A stretch of 64,000 bases of DNA. It comes from Rhizobium sp. WSM4643 (GTDB lineage Bacteria; Pseudomonadota; Alphaproteobacteria; Rhizobiales; Rhizobiaceae). The stretch is taken from assembly GCF_025152745.1 (NCBI RefSeq), contig NZ_CP104043.1, positions 62,001 to 126,000 of the forward strand. Direction: 5' to 3'. The translations under genes and the position numbers were made by a program. The stretch's first letter is position 1, and each line of letters starts with the position of its first letter. A model generated the notes under the pieces. That model saw nothing but the letters and a program-made list of their open reading frames with translations, was not told the DNA's origin and ran no database searches. Below, piece by piece: positions 7,727 to 16,260 of the stretch.

Positions 7727-8698
7727 GAGGGAGCATTGACCTTGGATCTAGGTGAATTTCGCAATCTTATCGCTGCGGTTCGTGGCGAAATCGGCAAAGC
7801 CGTGCAGGGGCAGGATGCGATCATCGATCTCGTCCTGATCTCGATTTTTGCCGGCGGCCACTGCCTCGTCGAAGGTCCGCCCGGTACAGCCAAAACCTTG
7901 CTTGCCCGGTCGGTCTCCGCCGCCATGGCGCTGCAATATCGTCGCATCCAGTTCACGCCGGACCTGATGCCCGGCGATGTTCTGGGGGTCAATCTCTTCA
8001 ATTTCCAGACCAATCAGTTCCACCTGACCAAGGGCCCGGTCTTTACCGACATTCTTCTCGCCGACGAGATCAATCGCGCCCCCCCGAAGACGCAATCCGC
8101 CCTGCTGCAGGCGATGAACGAGCGGATGGTCACGCTTGACGGAACCGATTATTCCCTGGGGCCGGATTTCTTCGTGCTTGCCACGCAGAACCCGATCGAG
8201 CAGCAGGGCACCTATCCCTTGCCCGAAGCACAGCTCGATCGCTTCCTGTTCAAGCTTGTCGTCGATTTTCCCAACCGCGATACGGAAATTGCCATTCTGT
8301 CCAAACACGCGACGCAGGCGCTGAAATCAGACCTGCGCAATGCCGGCATCCGTCCGCTGGTCACGAGTGCCGCACTCGCTACGGGGCGGGCGCTGATCGA
8401 TGCGATCCATCTGGACAACACGATCCTGACCTACATCGTCGACCTCGTGCGCGCCACGCGCTCCGATCCCGACATTCTCTATGGCGCGTCCACCCGCGCG
8501 GCCGACGCCGTAGCGTCGGCAGTGCGCGTGCGCGCGGCTTTCGAGGGAAGGGATTACGGCTTGCCGGACGATATCCAGGCGTTGCTAGTGCCTGCCTTGC
8601 GCCATCGCATCGTGCTTTCGCCCTCGGCGGAAATTGATGGGCGCACGCCGGACGAGGTGCTGCGCAATATCATGAACCGCGTAGATGCGCCCCGTTAA
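7721..8698 (+). CDS. MoxR family AAA+ ATPase
   Basis: A 325-aa AAA+ protein of the MoxR class, thought to act as a chaperone that remodels or activates partner proteins carrying vWA domains. Walker A GPPGTAKT is at 52-59, Walker B LLADEINRA at 112-120, and the sensor-1 region ATQNPIEQQGTYPLPEAQ near 150-170. The ATG at 7721 lies inside a RIME-like repeat. GAGGGAG follows it, and TTG codons at 7736 and 7742 could be the true start. It abuts the DUF58 gene with no gap (TAA then ATG), making DUF58 its probable client. Confidence 0.92.
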   Translation: MLEGALTLDLGEFRNLIAAVRGEIGKAVQGQDAIIDLVLISIFAGGHCLVEGPPGTAKTLLARSVSAAMALQYRRIQFTPDLMPGDVLGVNLFNFQTNQFHLTKGPVFTDILLADEINRAPPKTQSALLQAMNERMVTLDGTDYSLGPDFFVLATQNPIEQQGTYPLPEAQLDRFLFKLVVDFPNRDTEIAILSKHATQALKSDLRNAGIRPLVTSAALATGRALIDAIHLDNTILTYIVDLVRATRSDPDILYGASTRAADAVASAVRVRAAFEGRDYGLPDDIQALLVPALRHRIVLSPSAEIDGRTPDEVLRNIMNRVDAPR

Positions 8699-10018
8699 AT
8701 GCGGCCATCCTCCACTCTGATCGCGCTCGTTCTGATATCCGCCGCGGTGACGGTCTTCACCAGCCTGTGGTGGCGCGACATGAGCTCCTTCTTGCTCCTC
8801 ATGTGGCTTGCGCTTGCAGCCCTGACCGTCGCCGATTTGGTCATCTCCAACCTGGCGGGGAGGATGACGATCGATTTCGATCTGCCGCCGCAAGGCTTTG
8901 TCGGCCACACCGCCGCGTTTACGGTCGGCATCCGGCCGCAGAAGGGCGCGCTGCCCCGGAAAATCGAAATCCGGCTCAATCTCGCTCCCGAGCTGGTCGT
9001 CGACGAAATCAGATGGCTCGACCCTGCATCGGGTGCCGGAGAAGGAGAGGTCAAGGCCTCTCTGGACCTTCATCTGACCCGGCGGGGACGATACGGGGTC
9101 AACGCGCTGTGGCTGAAGTGGCCATCGCGGTTGAAGCTGCTCGAGATGATCGCGAAGATGCCCGTTGGGAAAGAGATCGCCGTCCAGCCCGACATATCGC
9201 CGGTGCTGTCTGGAGCGATCAAGACCCAGATCCTGCCGCTGGAGGCCGGCCAGAAGGATTTGCGGTTGCGCGGCGAGGGATCGGAATTCCACCAGCTGCG
9301 TGAATTTGTAAGCGGCATGGATCCGCGCAGCATCGATTGGAAGCGCTCGGCGCGCATGCGCAGCCTCGTCGTGCGCGAGATGAGGGCCGAACGAAACCAC
9401 CAGATCATCCTCTGCGTCGATTCCGGACGGCTGATGGCCGAGCAGCTTGCCGGCTTCACAAAGCTCGATCGCGCCATCAATGCGGCTCTCGCCATGTGCT
9501 GGGGCGCAGGCCTTGCTGGCGATCTCGTCGGCTTCTACAGCTTCGACAGCCGTCCGCGTCTGTTCGTGCCGGCCTTGCCCGGACGAGCGGCTTTTCCGCG
9601 GCTGCAGACGGTGTGCGCCGGGCTGCGCTACGAAACCCAGGAGACCAACCATACCTTGGGGCTGACCCACCTTTCGGGTCGCCTGAAGCGACGGTCGCTG
9701 ATTGTGATATTCTCCGATTTCGTCGACACCATCACGGCGGAGCTGATGATCGAGAACATGCAGGCGCTCGCCCGGCATCACTTCGTCGTCTATGTCGCCT
9801 TGCGCGATCCGATACTCGCCAAGCTCATCGAGCCTGAGGAAACGACGCTCGATGCCGTCGCCCGCTCGGTTGCGGCGCGCCAGATCCTTCAGGAGAGGCG
9901 CGCCGTCATGGAAAAGCTGGCGCGTCTCGGCGTGCTTTGCCTCGACAGCACGCCGGAGGCACTGACTTCGGATCTCATTGCGCGCTACATCGAAATCAAA
10001 TCCCGTGAGATGATATGA
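8699..10018 (+). CDS. DUF58 domain protein, vWA-like MoxR partner
   Basis: A 439-aa protein with two N-terminal transmembrane helices (about 5-22 and 29-50), a beta-rich region, the DUF58 signature GEGSEFHQLREF (192-203) with DPRSIDWKRSAR (208-219), and a vWA-like segment starting IILCVDSGRLM (236-246). The metal-site DxSxS is degenerate (DSGRL), as is common in DUF58. The product is probably membrane-anchored with the vWA domain in the cytoplasm, reachable by MoxR. It overlaps the SpoIIM-like gene by 4 bp (ATGA). Confidence 0.88.
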   Translation: MRPSSTLIALVLISAAVTVFTSLWWRDMSSFLLLMWLALAALTVADLVISNLAGRMTIDFDLPPQGFVGHTAAFTVGIRPQKGALPRKIEIRLNLAPELVVDEIRWLDPASGAGEGEVKASLDLHLTRRGRYGVNALWLKWPSRLKLLEMIAKMPVGKEIAVQPDISPVLSGAIKTQILPLEAGQKDLRLRGEGSEFHQLREFVSGMDPRSIDWKRSARMRSLVVREMRAERNHQIILCVDSGRLMAEQLAGFTKLDRAINAALAMCWGAGLAGDLVGFYSFDSRPRLFVPALPGRAAFPRLQTVCAGLRYETQETNHTLGLTHLSGRLKRRSLIVIFSDFVDTITAELMIENMQALARHHFVVYVALRDPILAKLIEPEETTLDAVARSVAARQILQERRAVMEKLARLGVLCLDSTPEALTSDLIARYIEIKSREMI

Positions 10019-11094
10019 TGGATATCGGTATCGACGGCAGGATGGATGGGGGCGCGACAGTCAATCTCGGCGCCGTTCAGAACGATACGCTTCGTTCGGC
10101 CCGCTTCCGGCTGGAGCGCGAGGCACACTGGCGCCAACTGGACGAACTGGTGACGCGTGCCGAGAAAGGGGGCGCAGCCGCGCTCGGCTATGATGAAGTC
10201 CGCAATCTCGCCACCGGATACAGGCAGGCGATGAACTCGTTGAGCGTGGCGCGCGATATTTCCCTCGATCGCGCCTTGATCGCCTATCTGGAAAGCCTCT
10301 GCGCCCGGGCCTATCTCGTCGTCTACGCTCCTCAGGAAAGCCTTGGCGGCCTAATGAGGCGCTTGCTGTTGCACGGCATTCCCCAGGCGGTGCGGCGCTC
10401 GGTCCTGCCTTTGTTCATCGGCTTTCTGGCGCTCATTCTGGGGGCGGCTGCCGGATACAGGCTCTGCACCAACGATCCGAGTTGGTTCTATACCTTGGTG
10501 CCGCCGGAGATGGCCGACCAGCGCACGCCCGATGCCTCGACCGATTACCTCCGCTCGACCATCTATGGCGATGAAGGGCATGACAGCGACCGGCTGGCCG
10601 CATTTTCCAGCTTTCTCTTTTCCCACAACACCACCATCGTCATCCTGATCTTCACCCTTGGTGTTTTCCTGTCGGTGCCGAGCTTCATCCTGACGTTTTA
10701 CAATGGTCTGATCCTCGGCGCGTTCTTCGCGATGTTCTATCGCAGAGGGCTCGGCTACGATGTCTTCGCCTGGCTCTCGATCCACGGCGTGACCGAGCTT
10801 GCGGCCATCGCTATTGCCTGCGCCGGCGGGGCAAGGCTCGGACTTGCCGTTCTCCTTCCCGGTGCCAGAACGCGAAAGGAAGCCTTGCGCCACCAGGCGC
10901 ATGATGCCGTCAAGCTCGCCATCCTGGCGGCGCTGATGCTTGTCGCGGCAGCCTTCATCGAAGGCTTCCTGCGTCAGCTGATCCAGGATCCGCTCTGGCG
11001 CATCGTCATCGGTTGGGGGATGGGCCTCTTCTGGGTAGGCTGGCTGCTGCTTGGAGGCCGTGAAAGCAAAGCGTCGCGTGAGGCCGTGCGATGA
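10015..11094 (+). CDS. SpoIIM-like (stage II sporulation protein M family) membrane protein
   Basis: A 359-aa protein with an N-terminal cytoplasmic helical region, then about six hydrophobic segments (near 128-148, 205-225, 230-250, 255-280, 300-320 and 330-348). The pattern and length fit the SpoIIM/DUF95 family. This organism is not expected to sporulate. In non-sporulating bacteria the family sits next to MoxR-DUF58-RDD genes, as here, with unknown function. Two ATGs (10015, 10018) are possible. The gene overlaps both neighbours by 4 bp. Confidence 0.82.
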   Translation: MMDIGIDGRMDGGATVNLGAVQNDTLRSARFRLEREAHWRQLDELVTRAEKGGAAALGYDEVRNLATGYRQAMNSLSVARDISLDRALIAYLESLCARAYLVVYAPQESLGGLMRRLLLHGIPQAVRRSVLPLFIGFLALILGAAAGYRLCTNDPSWFYTLVPPEMADQRTPDASTDYLRSTIYGDEGHDSDRLAAFSSFLFSHNTTIVILIFTLGVFLSVPSFILTFYNGLILGAFFAMFYRRGLGYDVFAWLSIHGVTELAAIAIACAGGARLGLAVLLPGARTRKEALRHQAHDAVKLAILAALMLVAAAFIEGFLRQLIQDPLWRIVIGWGMGLFWVGWLLLGGRESKASREAVR

Positions 11095-11990
11095 ACCGGA
11101 CAGACACGGACGGCAGCCACGTCGAGCAGTTCATTCCGCCGGAGGGCGTCCCGATCACCTTCGCCATTGCCTCGATCGGAACCCGTTTCGGCGCGCAATT
11201 CCTCGACATCGTCTTCACCTCGATCATCATATTCATCTGCGCTGTGGCCATCATCTTCACAGGCGTGCTGCCTACGACGGCGGAGGCGATGCTCATGGTG
11301 ATGCTCGGTTTTTTGGTGCAGACCCCCTATTACATTCTCTCGGAGCTCATCTGGAACGGACGCACGCTCGGAAAGAGAATCACCGGCATCCGCGTCATCA
11401 ACATGGACGGACGGCGGCTCACGCCGCACCAGGTGACCGCACGCAACCTGATGAAACAGGTGGAGATTTTCGCCCCCATGGGCCTTTTGGCTTCGGTCGG
11501 CACGCAGTCGGTCTGGGAAAACGGTCTGACGAGCCTCTGGCTTCTAGCGGTGGTCGTCGTCCCCTTCACCAACCGACGCCGGCAAAGGCTTGGCGACATC
11601 ATTGCCGGCACCCTGGTGGTCGACACTCCGCGTTCCGTGCTCTTGTCCGACCTCGCGCTGTCTGCTCCTGCCGCCGTCTCGTCGCAGGCGGAATTCGAAT
11701 TCCTGCCGGAACATCTCGATATCTACGGCAAATATGAGCTGCAGACGCTGGAGGACGTGCTTCGCGACTCGACGAAGACAGCCAACCATAAAGAGATCGA
11801 ACAGATCGTGCGAACCATTACCCGGAGGATCCGGTATGAAGACACGGTGAAGCCCGGCCGGGGACTGGTTTTCCTGAATGAGTTTTATCGCGCCCAACGC
11901 GAGCATCTCGAGAGCTTGAAGCTTTTCGGCACGCTTCGCGAAAACAAATATCATGAGCATTCGCGATCAGAGGCGAAGAAACTTGTTTGA
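11091..11990 (+). CDS. RDD family membrane protein
   Basis: A 299-aa protein. The RDD domain covers about residues 28-165: conserved Arg32 (GTRFGAQFLD) and Asp39, a helix pair, then GRTLGKRITGIRV and a terminal helix near 140-160. A 130-residue charged C-terminal extension follows and is probably cytoplasmic. Some RDD proteins have been linked to ion transport, but here the cluster suggests a structural part of a MoxR-controlled membrane complex. It is last in the operon and overlaps the SpoIIM-like gene by 4 bp. Confidence 0.85.
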   Translation: MNRTDTDGSHVEQFIPPEGVPITFAIASIGTRFGAQFLDIVFTSIIIFICAVAIIFTGVLPTTAEAMLMVMLGFLVQTPYYILSELIWNGRTLGKRITGIRVINMDGRRLTPHQVTARNLMKQVEIFAPMGLLASVGTQSVWENGLTSLWLLAVVVVPFTNRRRQRLGDIIAGTLVVDTPRSVLLSDLALSAPAAVSSQAEFEFLPEHLDIYGKYELQTLEDVLRDSTKTANHKEIEQIVRTITRRIRYEDTVKPGRGLVFLNEFYRAQREHLESLKLFGTLRENKYHEHSRSEAKKLV

Positions 11991-12111
11991 TGTGATTTCG
12001 CTGGCACTTGCCCCGTCTTGGGAATGAAAAAGGCCCGCCTATCTCAGAACGTTCGCCGACACGCCGGCGCCGCTGCCCTGACAATGAAGGGCGTGGCGTG
12101 CCCGCGGCCCC

Positions 12112-12286
12112 CTCATCCGACCCTTCGGGCCACCTTCTCCCCGCTGGGGAGAAGAGGGAGAATGCGGCTTCGTCATCGACCCATTGGATGGAGTGCCTTG
12201 CGCAGGAGGGTTCGTTTCGGCAGTGCCGGCTCGCCTTGTTCTCCCTTCTCCCCTCGGGGAGAAGGTGGCCCGAAGGGTCGGATGAG
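12112..12286. repeat. 31-bp perfect inverted repeat pair (rhizobial GGGGAGAAGG-type element)
   Basis: CTCATCCGACCCTTCGGGCC and the following CACCTTCTCCCC (12112-12142) are repeated exactly in inverted orientation at 12256-12286. Each arm also has its own small hairpin around CTCCCCNNNGGGGAG. Related sequences lie at 25340-25480 and 32120-32168. The right copy ends abruptly at GATGAG (12286), where the IS110 element seems to begin. Confidence 0.75.
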
Positions 12287-12301
12287 CATCTGTGTTTGGT
12301 G

Positions 12302-13288
12302 TCAAGGTGGATTTGGTGTCCAGATGCGGTTTTTGGTGATGAGGGTGTTTGCCAGGACGATGAGCTTTCTCATGACGGCGACGAGGACGACCTTATTGGG
12401 TTTTCCGACTTTCTTCAGCCTTGCGGCGAAGCGTGCGAGGTCCGGGTTGTGACGGGAGGCGGACAGGGCGGCCATGTAGATGGCGTTCCTGGGTGCTGGG
12501 CGTCCGCCCCTGATGGAGCGATGTCCGGCCCGCTCGCCACTTTCGCAGGCAATCGGCGCAAGGCCGGTCAGCATGGCGGCCTGCTTGCCGGAGCAGGCGC
12601 CAAGTTCGCAAAGGCCAGCGATCAGGCTTGCGGCGGTGACGGCTCCGATGCCGGGAATGGAGATGAGGATGTCGAGGCGGCGGCGCATCTCGGGATCGGC
12701 GCAGATGCTGCGCTCGATCTCGGCGTCCAGTCTTGCGATATGGGTGTCGAGCGCGGCAAGCCGGCGCGTCAGTTCCTTGCGCAGGAAGGCGGTCACGGCC
12801 GTCTTCATCCGGTTGGACAGGGCGGTGCGTTCGCCATTGGCGGCAGATCGGGCATTGACCAGTTCCTGCAGGGCTTCCAGCGCTTGGTCCGGCGGTGGGG
12901 TCTGTGCGGGCTTGAGGGCTTCTCCCATGATGGCCAGAAACCGCGCATCGAGCCGATCGGTCTTGGCGAGAAAGCCGCAGGCTTTGGCAAACAGCCGGGC
13001 GCGCAGCGGGTCGACGACCGACACGTAAAAGCCATCGGCATGCAGCGAGCGCTGGACGGCGCGATGCCACTTGCCGGTCGCTTCCATGACGATACGCAGC
13101 GCCGAGCGCGGCATCTGGTCAAGCGCATCGAGCTCCCGCTTGAGGCGGCGCAGGCCGGCCGTGTCGTTGGTCACCCGAAAACTGCGGCCGAGAGGATGCA
13201 GATGAATGTCCAGCCACTCTTTACAGACATCGATGCCGACATAAACTGTCGCCATCGCGGTGCGTTCGGACGATACCTTGCCTTGCAT
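12302..13288 (-). CDS. IS110 family transposase (DEDD recombinase)
   Basis: A 328-aa transposase. The N-terminal RuvC-like DEDD domain shows Asp20 (VGIDVCKEW), Glu69 (VMEATGKW), and Asp111 and Asp114 (KTDRLDAR). The C-terminal Transposase_20 region has the helix-hairpin-helix SIPGIGAVTAASLIA near 215 and the conserved serine segment around GHRSIRGGR. I chose ATG 13288 because GGAGCAGG lies just upstream; MATVYVG at 13255 is an alternative without one. The frame appears intact, so the element could be active. The family uses a DEDD-plus-Ser mechanism guided by an element-encoded RNA. Confidence 0.9.
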   Translation of the reverse strand: MQGKVSSERTAMATVYVGIDVCKEWLDIHLHPLGRSFRVTNDTAGLRRLKRELDALDQMPRSALRIVMEATGKWHRAVQRSLHADGFYVSVVDPLRARLFAKACGFLAKTDRLDARFLAIMGEALKPAQTPPPDQALEALQELVNARSAANGERTALSNRMKTAVTAFLRKELTRRLAALDTHIARLDAEIERSICADPEMRRRLDILISIPGIGAVTAASLIAGLCELGACSGKQAAMLTGLAPIACESGERAGHRSIRGGRPAPRNAIYMAALSASRHNPDLARFAARLKKVGKPNKVVLVAVMRKLIVLANTLITKNRIWTPNPP

Positions 13289-13457
13289 ACGGGACCTGCT
13301 CCCCACTATCTGTTCAGGACAAACGCGAAGGACGGGCGGACCAGGCTCATCCCCGGTTCACGCCAAGGGGGTTACGGTCCCGCCCGTCCGACCCCTGGGG
13401 GATGGCCATCCCCCAGGGGTCGCACCCATCATCAACGGATGCAGTTTGAACATGCAA
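13289..13457 (-). ncRNA. Candidate IS110 bridge RNA in the transposase leader
   Basis: The non-coding stretch upstream of the transposase, on its strand, is rich in structure. A perfect 32-bp palindrome lies at 13390-13421 (arms GACCCCTGGGGGATGG and CCATCCCCCAGGGGTC). A long stem pairs 13330-13342 with 13376-13389, enclosing an internal loop with a shorter CCCC/GGGG stem. The position (upstream in the IS110 subgroup), size (about 170 nt) and stem plus internal-loop shape match known bridge RNAs. That it is transcribed and guides insertion is inference. Confidence 0.45.
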
Positions 13458-13484
13458 GGGGGCTGCACGGCACAAGGCCCACCT

Positions 13485-14363
13485 CTACGGCAAAAACAGC
13501 ACGTTGTACTGATCAAACTCACCCGGCAGATCCCGCACCTTCATCTCCACCTCGCGATCCTCGAACAGCACGAGGCAATCCTCGTAGAAGCCGGACAGCA
13601 TGGATATGAAGGCTTTCGTTCCCTCCGGGCCGTAGAAGAGCGGCGTGAATTCCATATAGAGCGGCACGCGGCGGGCAAGCAGCGGCCGCATCGAGCGGCA
13701 GGCGACCGGCTCGTAGCCTTCGATATCCATCCAGACGAGGCCGATTGCGGCCGGATCGACCGAAAGACCGGCAAGGATCTCGGAAACCGGCTTCACCGGC
13801 ACGCTGATCTTCCTGTCTGTCGGGCTTTGACGGATGGCGCTGCTCTTGCCGTGATTGTTGAGGTTGAGGAAAAAGTCGATCTCGCCTTCGCTCTCGCCGG
13901 CGGCGCAGTTGACGAGGCGGACTTTCTCCTCCAGCCGATTCTGGCGAATATTGAGGGCAAGCAGCGGGAAATTGCGCGGATCGGGCTCGATGCTGACAAT
14001 ATTGATGTAAGTGTCGCTGAGGGCGAAATAGACGGTCTGGGTGCCGATATTGCCGCCGATCTCCAGCAGCGTCGCGTCCTTTCGCAAGAGGCCGCGCTCG
14101 CGCAGGATGGCGATCAGCCGGTCGACGGCCTCGCGCTCGAAATGGCCCTTTCGGAAGACCTTGCGGCCGATATAGTCGGCGGGCGAGAAGGTCATCAGGT
14201 GGTCGCCGGCGTCGATCGTCATCGAGACGACGCGCGGGCCGATATTTTCGATCAGCAAGCGGCGGCCGAAGCGGGTGTCGAAGAAGCGCGAAGCGGCTCT
14301 ATTGCGCGCCTTGCGCAGCCGGCGGCTCCAGTATTTGGTGGTCAGCCAGGGCTTGCCGGGCAT
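13485..14363 (-). CDS. FkbM family SAM-dependent methyltransferase
   Basis: A 292-aa protein with SAM motif I LLEIGGNIGTQTVYFA near residues 99-114, the acidic strand SIEPDPRNF near 126-134, and the FkbM motif LVWMDIEGYE near 209-218. FkbM enzymes O-methylate sugars, polyketides or other small molecules; this substrate is unknown. Its ATG overlaps the cyclase stop by one base (TGATG), so the two are probably co-translated. The IS110 element lies only about 27 bp beyond the stop. A degraded look-alike of its C-terminus is at 4940-4999. Confidence 0.85.
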   Translation of the reverse strand: MPGKPWLTTKYWSRRLRKARNRAASRFFDTRFGRRLLIENIGPRVVSMTIDAGDHLMTFSPADYIGRKVFRKGHFEREAVDRLIAILRERGLLRKDATLLEIGGNIGTQTVYFALSDTYINIVSIEPDPRNFPLLALNIRQNRLEEKVRLVNCAAGESEGEIDFFLNLNNHGKSSAIRQSPTDRKISVPVKPVSEILAGLSVDPAAIGLVWMDIEGYEPVACRSMRPLLARRVPLYMEFTPLFYGPEGTKAFISMLSGFYEDCLVLFEDREVEMKVRDLPGEFDQYNVLFLP

Positions 14364-16081
14364 CAGGCTTTTCCTTCGAGCGGTTCCGCCGCTTTCTCTC
14401 TCGGAATGACGTAGACTTTCAAGGGCAGGGCCCGGCCGCGCACACTGATATCACGGCTTTCGATGCCGGAAAGGTCAGCACCCGAAAGGGTCGCCACCGG
14501 TTCGGAGATGACGATCGCCGCTTCGAACTCCTTGGCAGCGCTTTCCAACCGGCTCGCAACATTAACGGTATCGCCGATCGCCGTCATGCTGCGCACCCGG
14601 CCGTACCCCATCGTGCCGACGACGGCCGGGCCGGTGTGAATGCCGATCGCGATGCGCAGCGGCAGCGCCAGTTCGTCGGCCAGCTCGGCGGCGAGTTTCT
14701 CGACCTCGGCGACGATCGCGCCTGCTGCGTTGAGCGCCTGGCGGCAGGCTTCCTCCGGCGCGGTATTGAGGCCGAAGAGTGCCATGGCGCCGTCGCCGAT
14801 GAACTTGTCGAGCCGCCCGCCCGCCTGCTCCACCGCCTTGCCGATGATGGCGAAATAGCGGTTCAGCAGGAAGACGACGTCGAAGGGCAGGCGGGTTTCC
14901 GTCAGCGTGGTGAAATGGCGGATATCGACGAAGAGCACGGCGATTTCACGCTCGCGGCCGGGGCTCGTTTCCTGGCTGTTGGCAGGAAGGGCTGCCTCGA
15001 CCGCCGGGACGAGAAGCGGCGCGACCGCAACGTCGCGGTTCGGACGAAGCTGGCAGGCGAGCCGGACATCCGGGCCGGCATTGATGCGCTTCAGCGTCGT
15101 CTGCTCCATCTTGTCGGGGGCCGGCAGGCTTTCGTAATCGCCAAAGATCTGCACGCGGCAGGTGGAGCACTGGCCCTTGCCGCCGCAGACGGCATAATGC
15201 GGCAGGCCACCGAGCCGGCTCGCTTCCAGCACCGAGAAGCCACGCGGCACCCGGATCACCTCGCCGCCCGGATAATTCACGGCGACCTGATCGAGCCGCT
15301 CCTTCAGCTTGCGCCGGGCGCGGGCGACGACGACGACGAGCAGCGAGGCCGAGAAGGCGCCGTAGAGCCCGGCGCGGATCACGGCGACCTGACGGTGAAC
15401 TTCCGGGTTCGAGGCGTAACGGGTGTTGACCCCCTCCTTGTAGGCGCTGACCGTCATTGACTGCTGGTAGGAAGGGTCGGCGAGCGCCCGGCCCATTTCG
15501 ACGAAGCCCAGCAGCGCGAGCACCGGCACGAGGATGGCGAGCGCCAGCATTAGCGGAGCGAAGTCCGGATACCAGGAGCGGTAGCGCAGCCAGAAATGGA
15601 TGCCGATGCAGCCGTGGATCCAGACGGCGACAACGGCGAACACCTGCCGAACGCCGTTTGTCGGGTTCCTGATCCAGAGCATTCCGACGACCGTCTCGTA
15701 GTCATCGATGTAGCCGTAGAATTCGTGGGCGATGCGCGTACCGATGACATGATCGAGGAGCAGCAGCGGGATCATCAAGCCGAGCACGATCTGCGCCATT
15801 TCCCCCTTCGGCATGACGAGGCTGCGGCGCATGTAGATGGCGCGCAGCACCAGCGCGATATGGATGAGGACCGACGAATAGAAGATGGCGGTCCCCAGAG
15901 GATTGCGCCAGATCGCCAGGAAGAGGTGGGCGGCTTTATCGGCGGCAGCGACGGAAATCAGGCCAATCGCATGGTTCGACAAATGCAAGAGGACGAAGAT
16001 GAAAATGACGAGGCCGGAACCGAGCCTCGCCCTTCTGATCGTACGTTCCGAAAAAATCCCTGTGGCCGAGACCGTCGTCAT
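14363..16081 (-). CDS. cyaC: Redox-type membrane adenylate cyclase with 2Fe-2S ferredoxin domain (CyaC-like)
   Basis: A 572-aa three-part protein. Residues 20-255 form about six transmembrane helices with conserved His at 33, 37, 74, 111, 119, 156 and 162, like a dihaem-b succinate-dehydrogenase-type anchor. Residues 268-358 are a 2Fe-2S ferredoxin domain with Cys299, Cys305, Cys308 and Cys343. Residues 378-560 are a class III cyclase with metal Asp386 and Asp430, Lys426, and the Asn508/Arg511 pair. The order matches S. meliloti CyaC, a quinone- and redox-responsive cyclase (recalled family knowledge). It makes cAMP in response to respiratory redox state by inference. Confidence 0.8.
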   Translation of the reverse strand: MTTVSATGIFSERTIRRARLGSGLVIFIFVLLHLSNHAIGLISVAAADKAAHLFLAIWRNPLGTAIFYSSVLIHIALVLRAIYMRRSLVMPKGEMAQIVLGLMIPLLLLDHVIGTRIAHEFYGYIDDYETVVGMLWIRNPTNGVRQVFAVVAVWIHGCIGIHFWLRYRSWYPDFAPLMLALAILVPVLALLGFVEMGRALADPSYQQSMTVSAYKEGVNTRYASNPEVHRQVAVIRAGLYGAFSASLLVVVVARARRKLKERLDQVAVNYPGGEVIRVPRGFSVLEASRLGGLPHYAVCGGKGQCSTCRVQIFGDYESLPAPDKMEQTTLKRINAGPDVRLACQLRPNRDVAVAPLLVPAVEAALPANSQETSPGREREIAVLFVDIRHFTTLTETRLPFDVVFLLNRYFAIIGKAVEQAGGRLDKFIGDGAMALFGLNTAPEEACRQALNAAGAIVAEVEKLAAELADELALPLRIAIGIHTGPAVVGTMGYGRVRSMTAIGDTVNVASRLESAAKEFEAAIVISEPVATLSGADLSGIESRDISVRGRALPLKVYVIPREKAAEPLEGKA

Positions 16082-16260
16082 TCATTCCCGTTCTTGTCGA
16101 TGTAACCGCAGGCCCATAGAGATTGAGAAAGAGGCGGAATTGCTTCGATCGCGATCACATTCCATATGCTTATGCGCAAGTTTTCGGCAAAGGGACAATA
16201 GCGGAATTTTCCCGACTGGCGTGAAAGTTGTAAACAGTGTGTCTTACCTGAGGTGTCCCA

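Larger units (their letters stand above)
12287..13457 (-). mobile_element. IS110-family insertion sequence (boundaries inferred)
   Basis: About 1.17 kb containing one DEDD transposase and a roughly 170-bp non-coding leader upstream of it. The left boundary is where the rhizobial repeat breaks off after GATGAG (12286). The right boundary is where GGGGGCTGC resumes (13458), since other copies of this repeat continue GATGAGGGG. There are no terminal inverted repeats or long target duplication, as expected for IS110. The boundaries are inference from repeat continuity and not from comparison with an empty site. Confidence 0.6.

Noticed and set aside
8585..9781. A 398-codon minus-strand frame over the DUF58 gene
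   Set aside because: The DUF58 protein on the plus strand has clear family motifs and operon coupling; the antisense frame resembles nothing.
12008..13609. A 533-codon plus-strand frame over the IS110 transposase
   Set aside because: It is antisense to a transposase with all DEDD residues and starts in a repeat.
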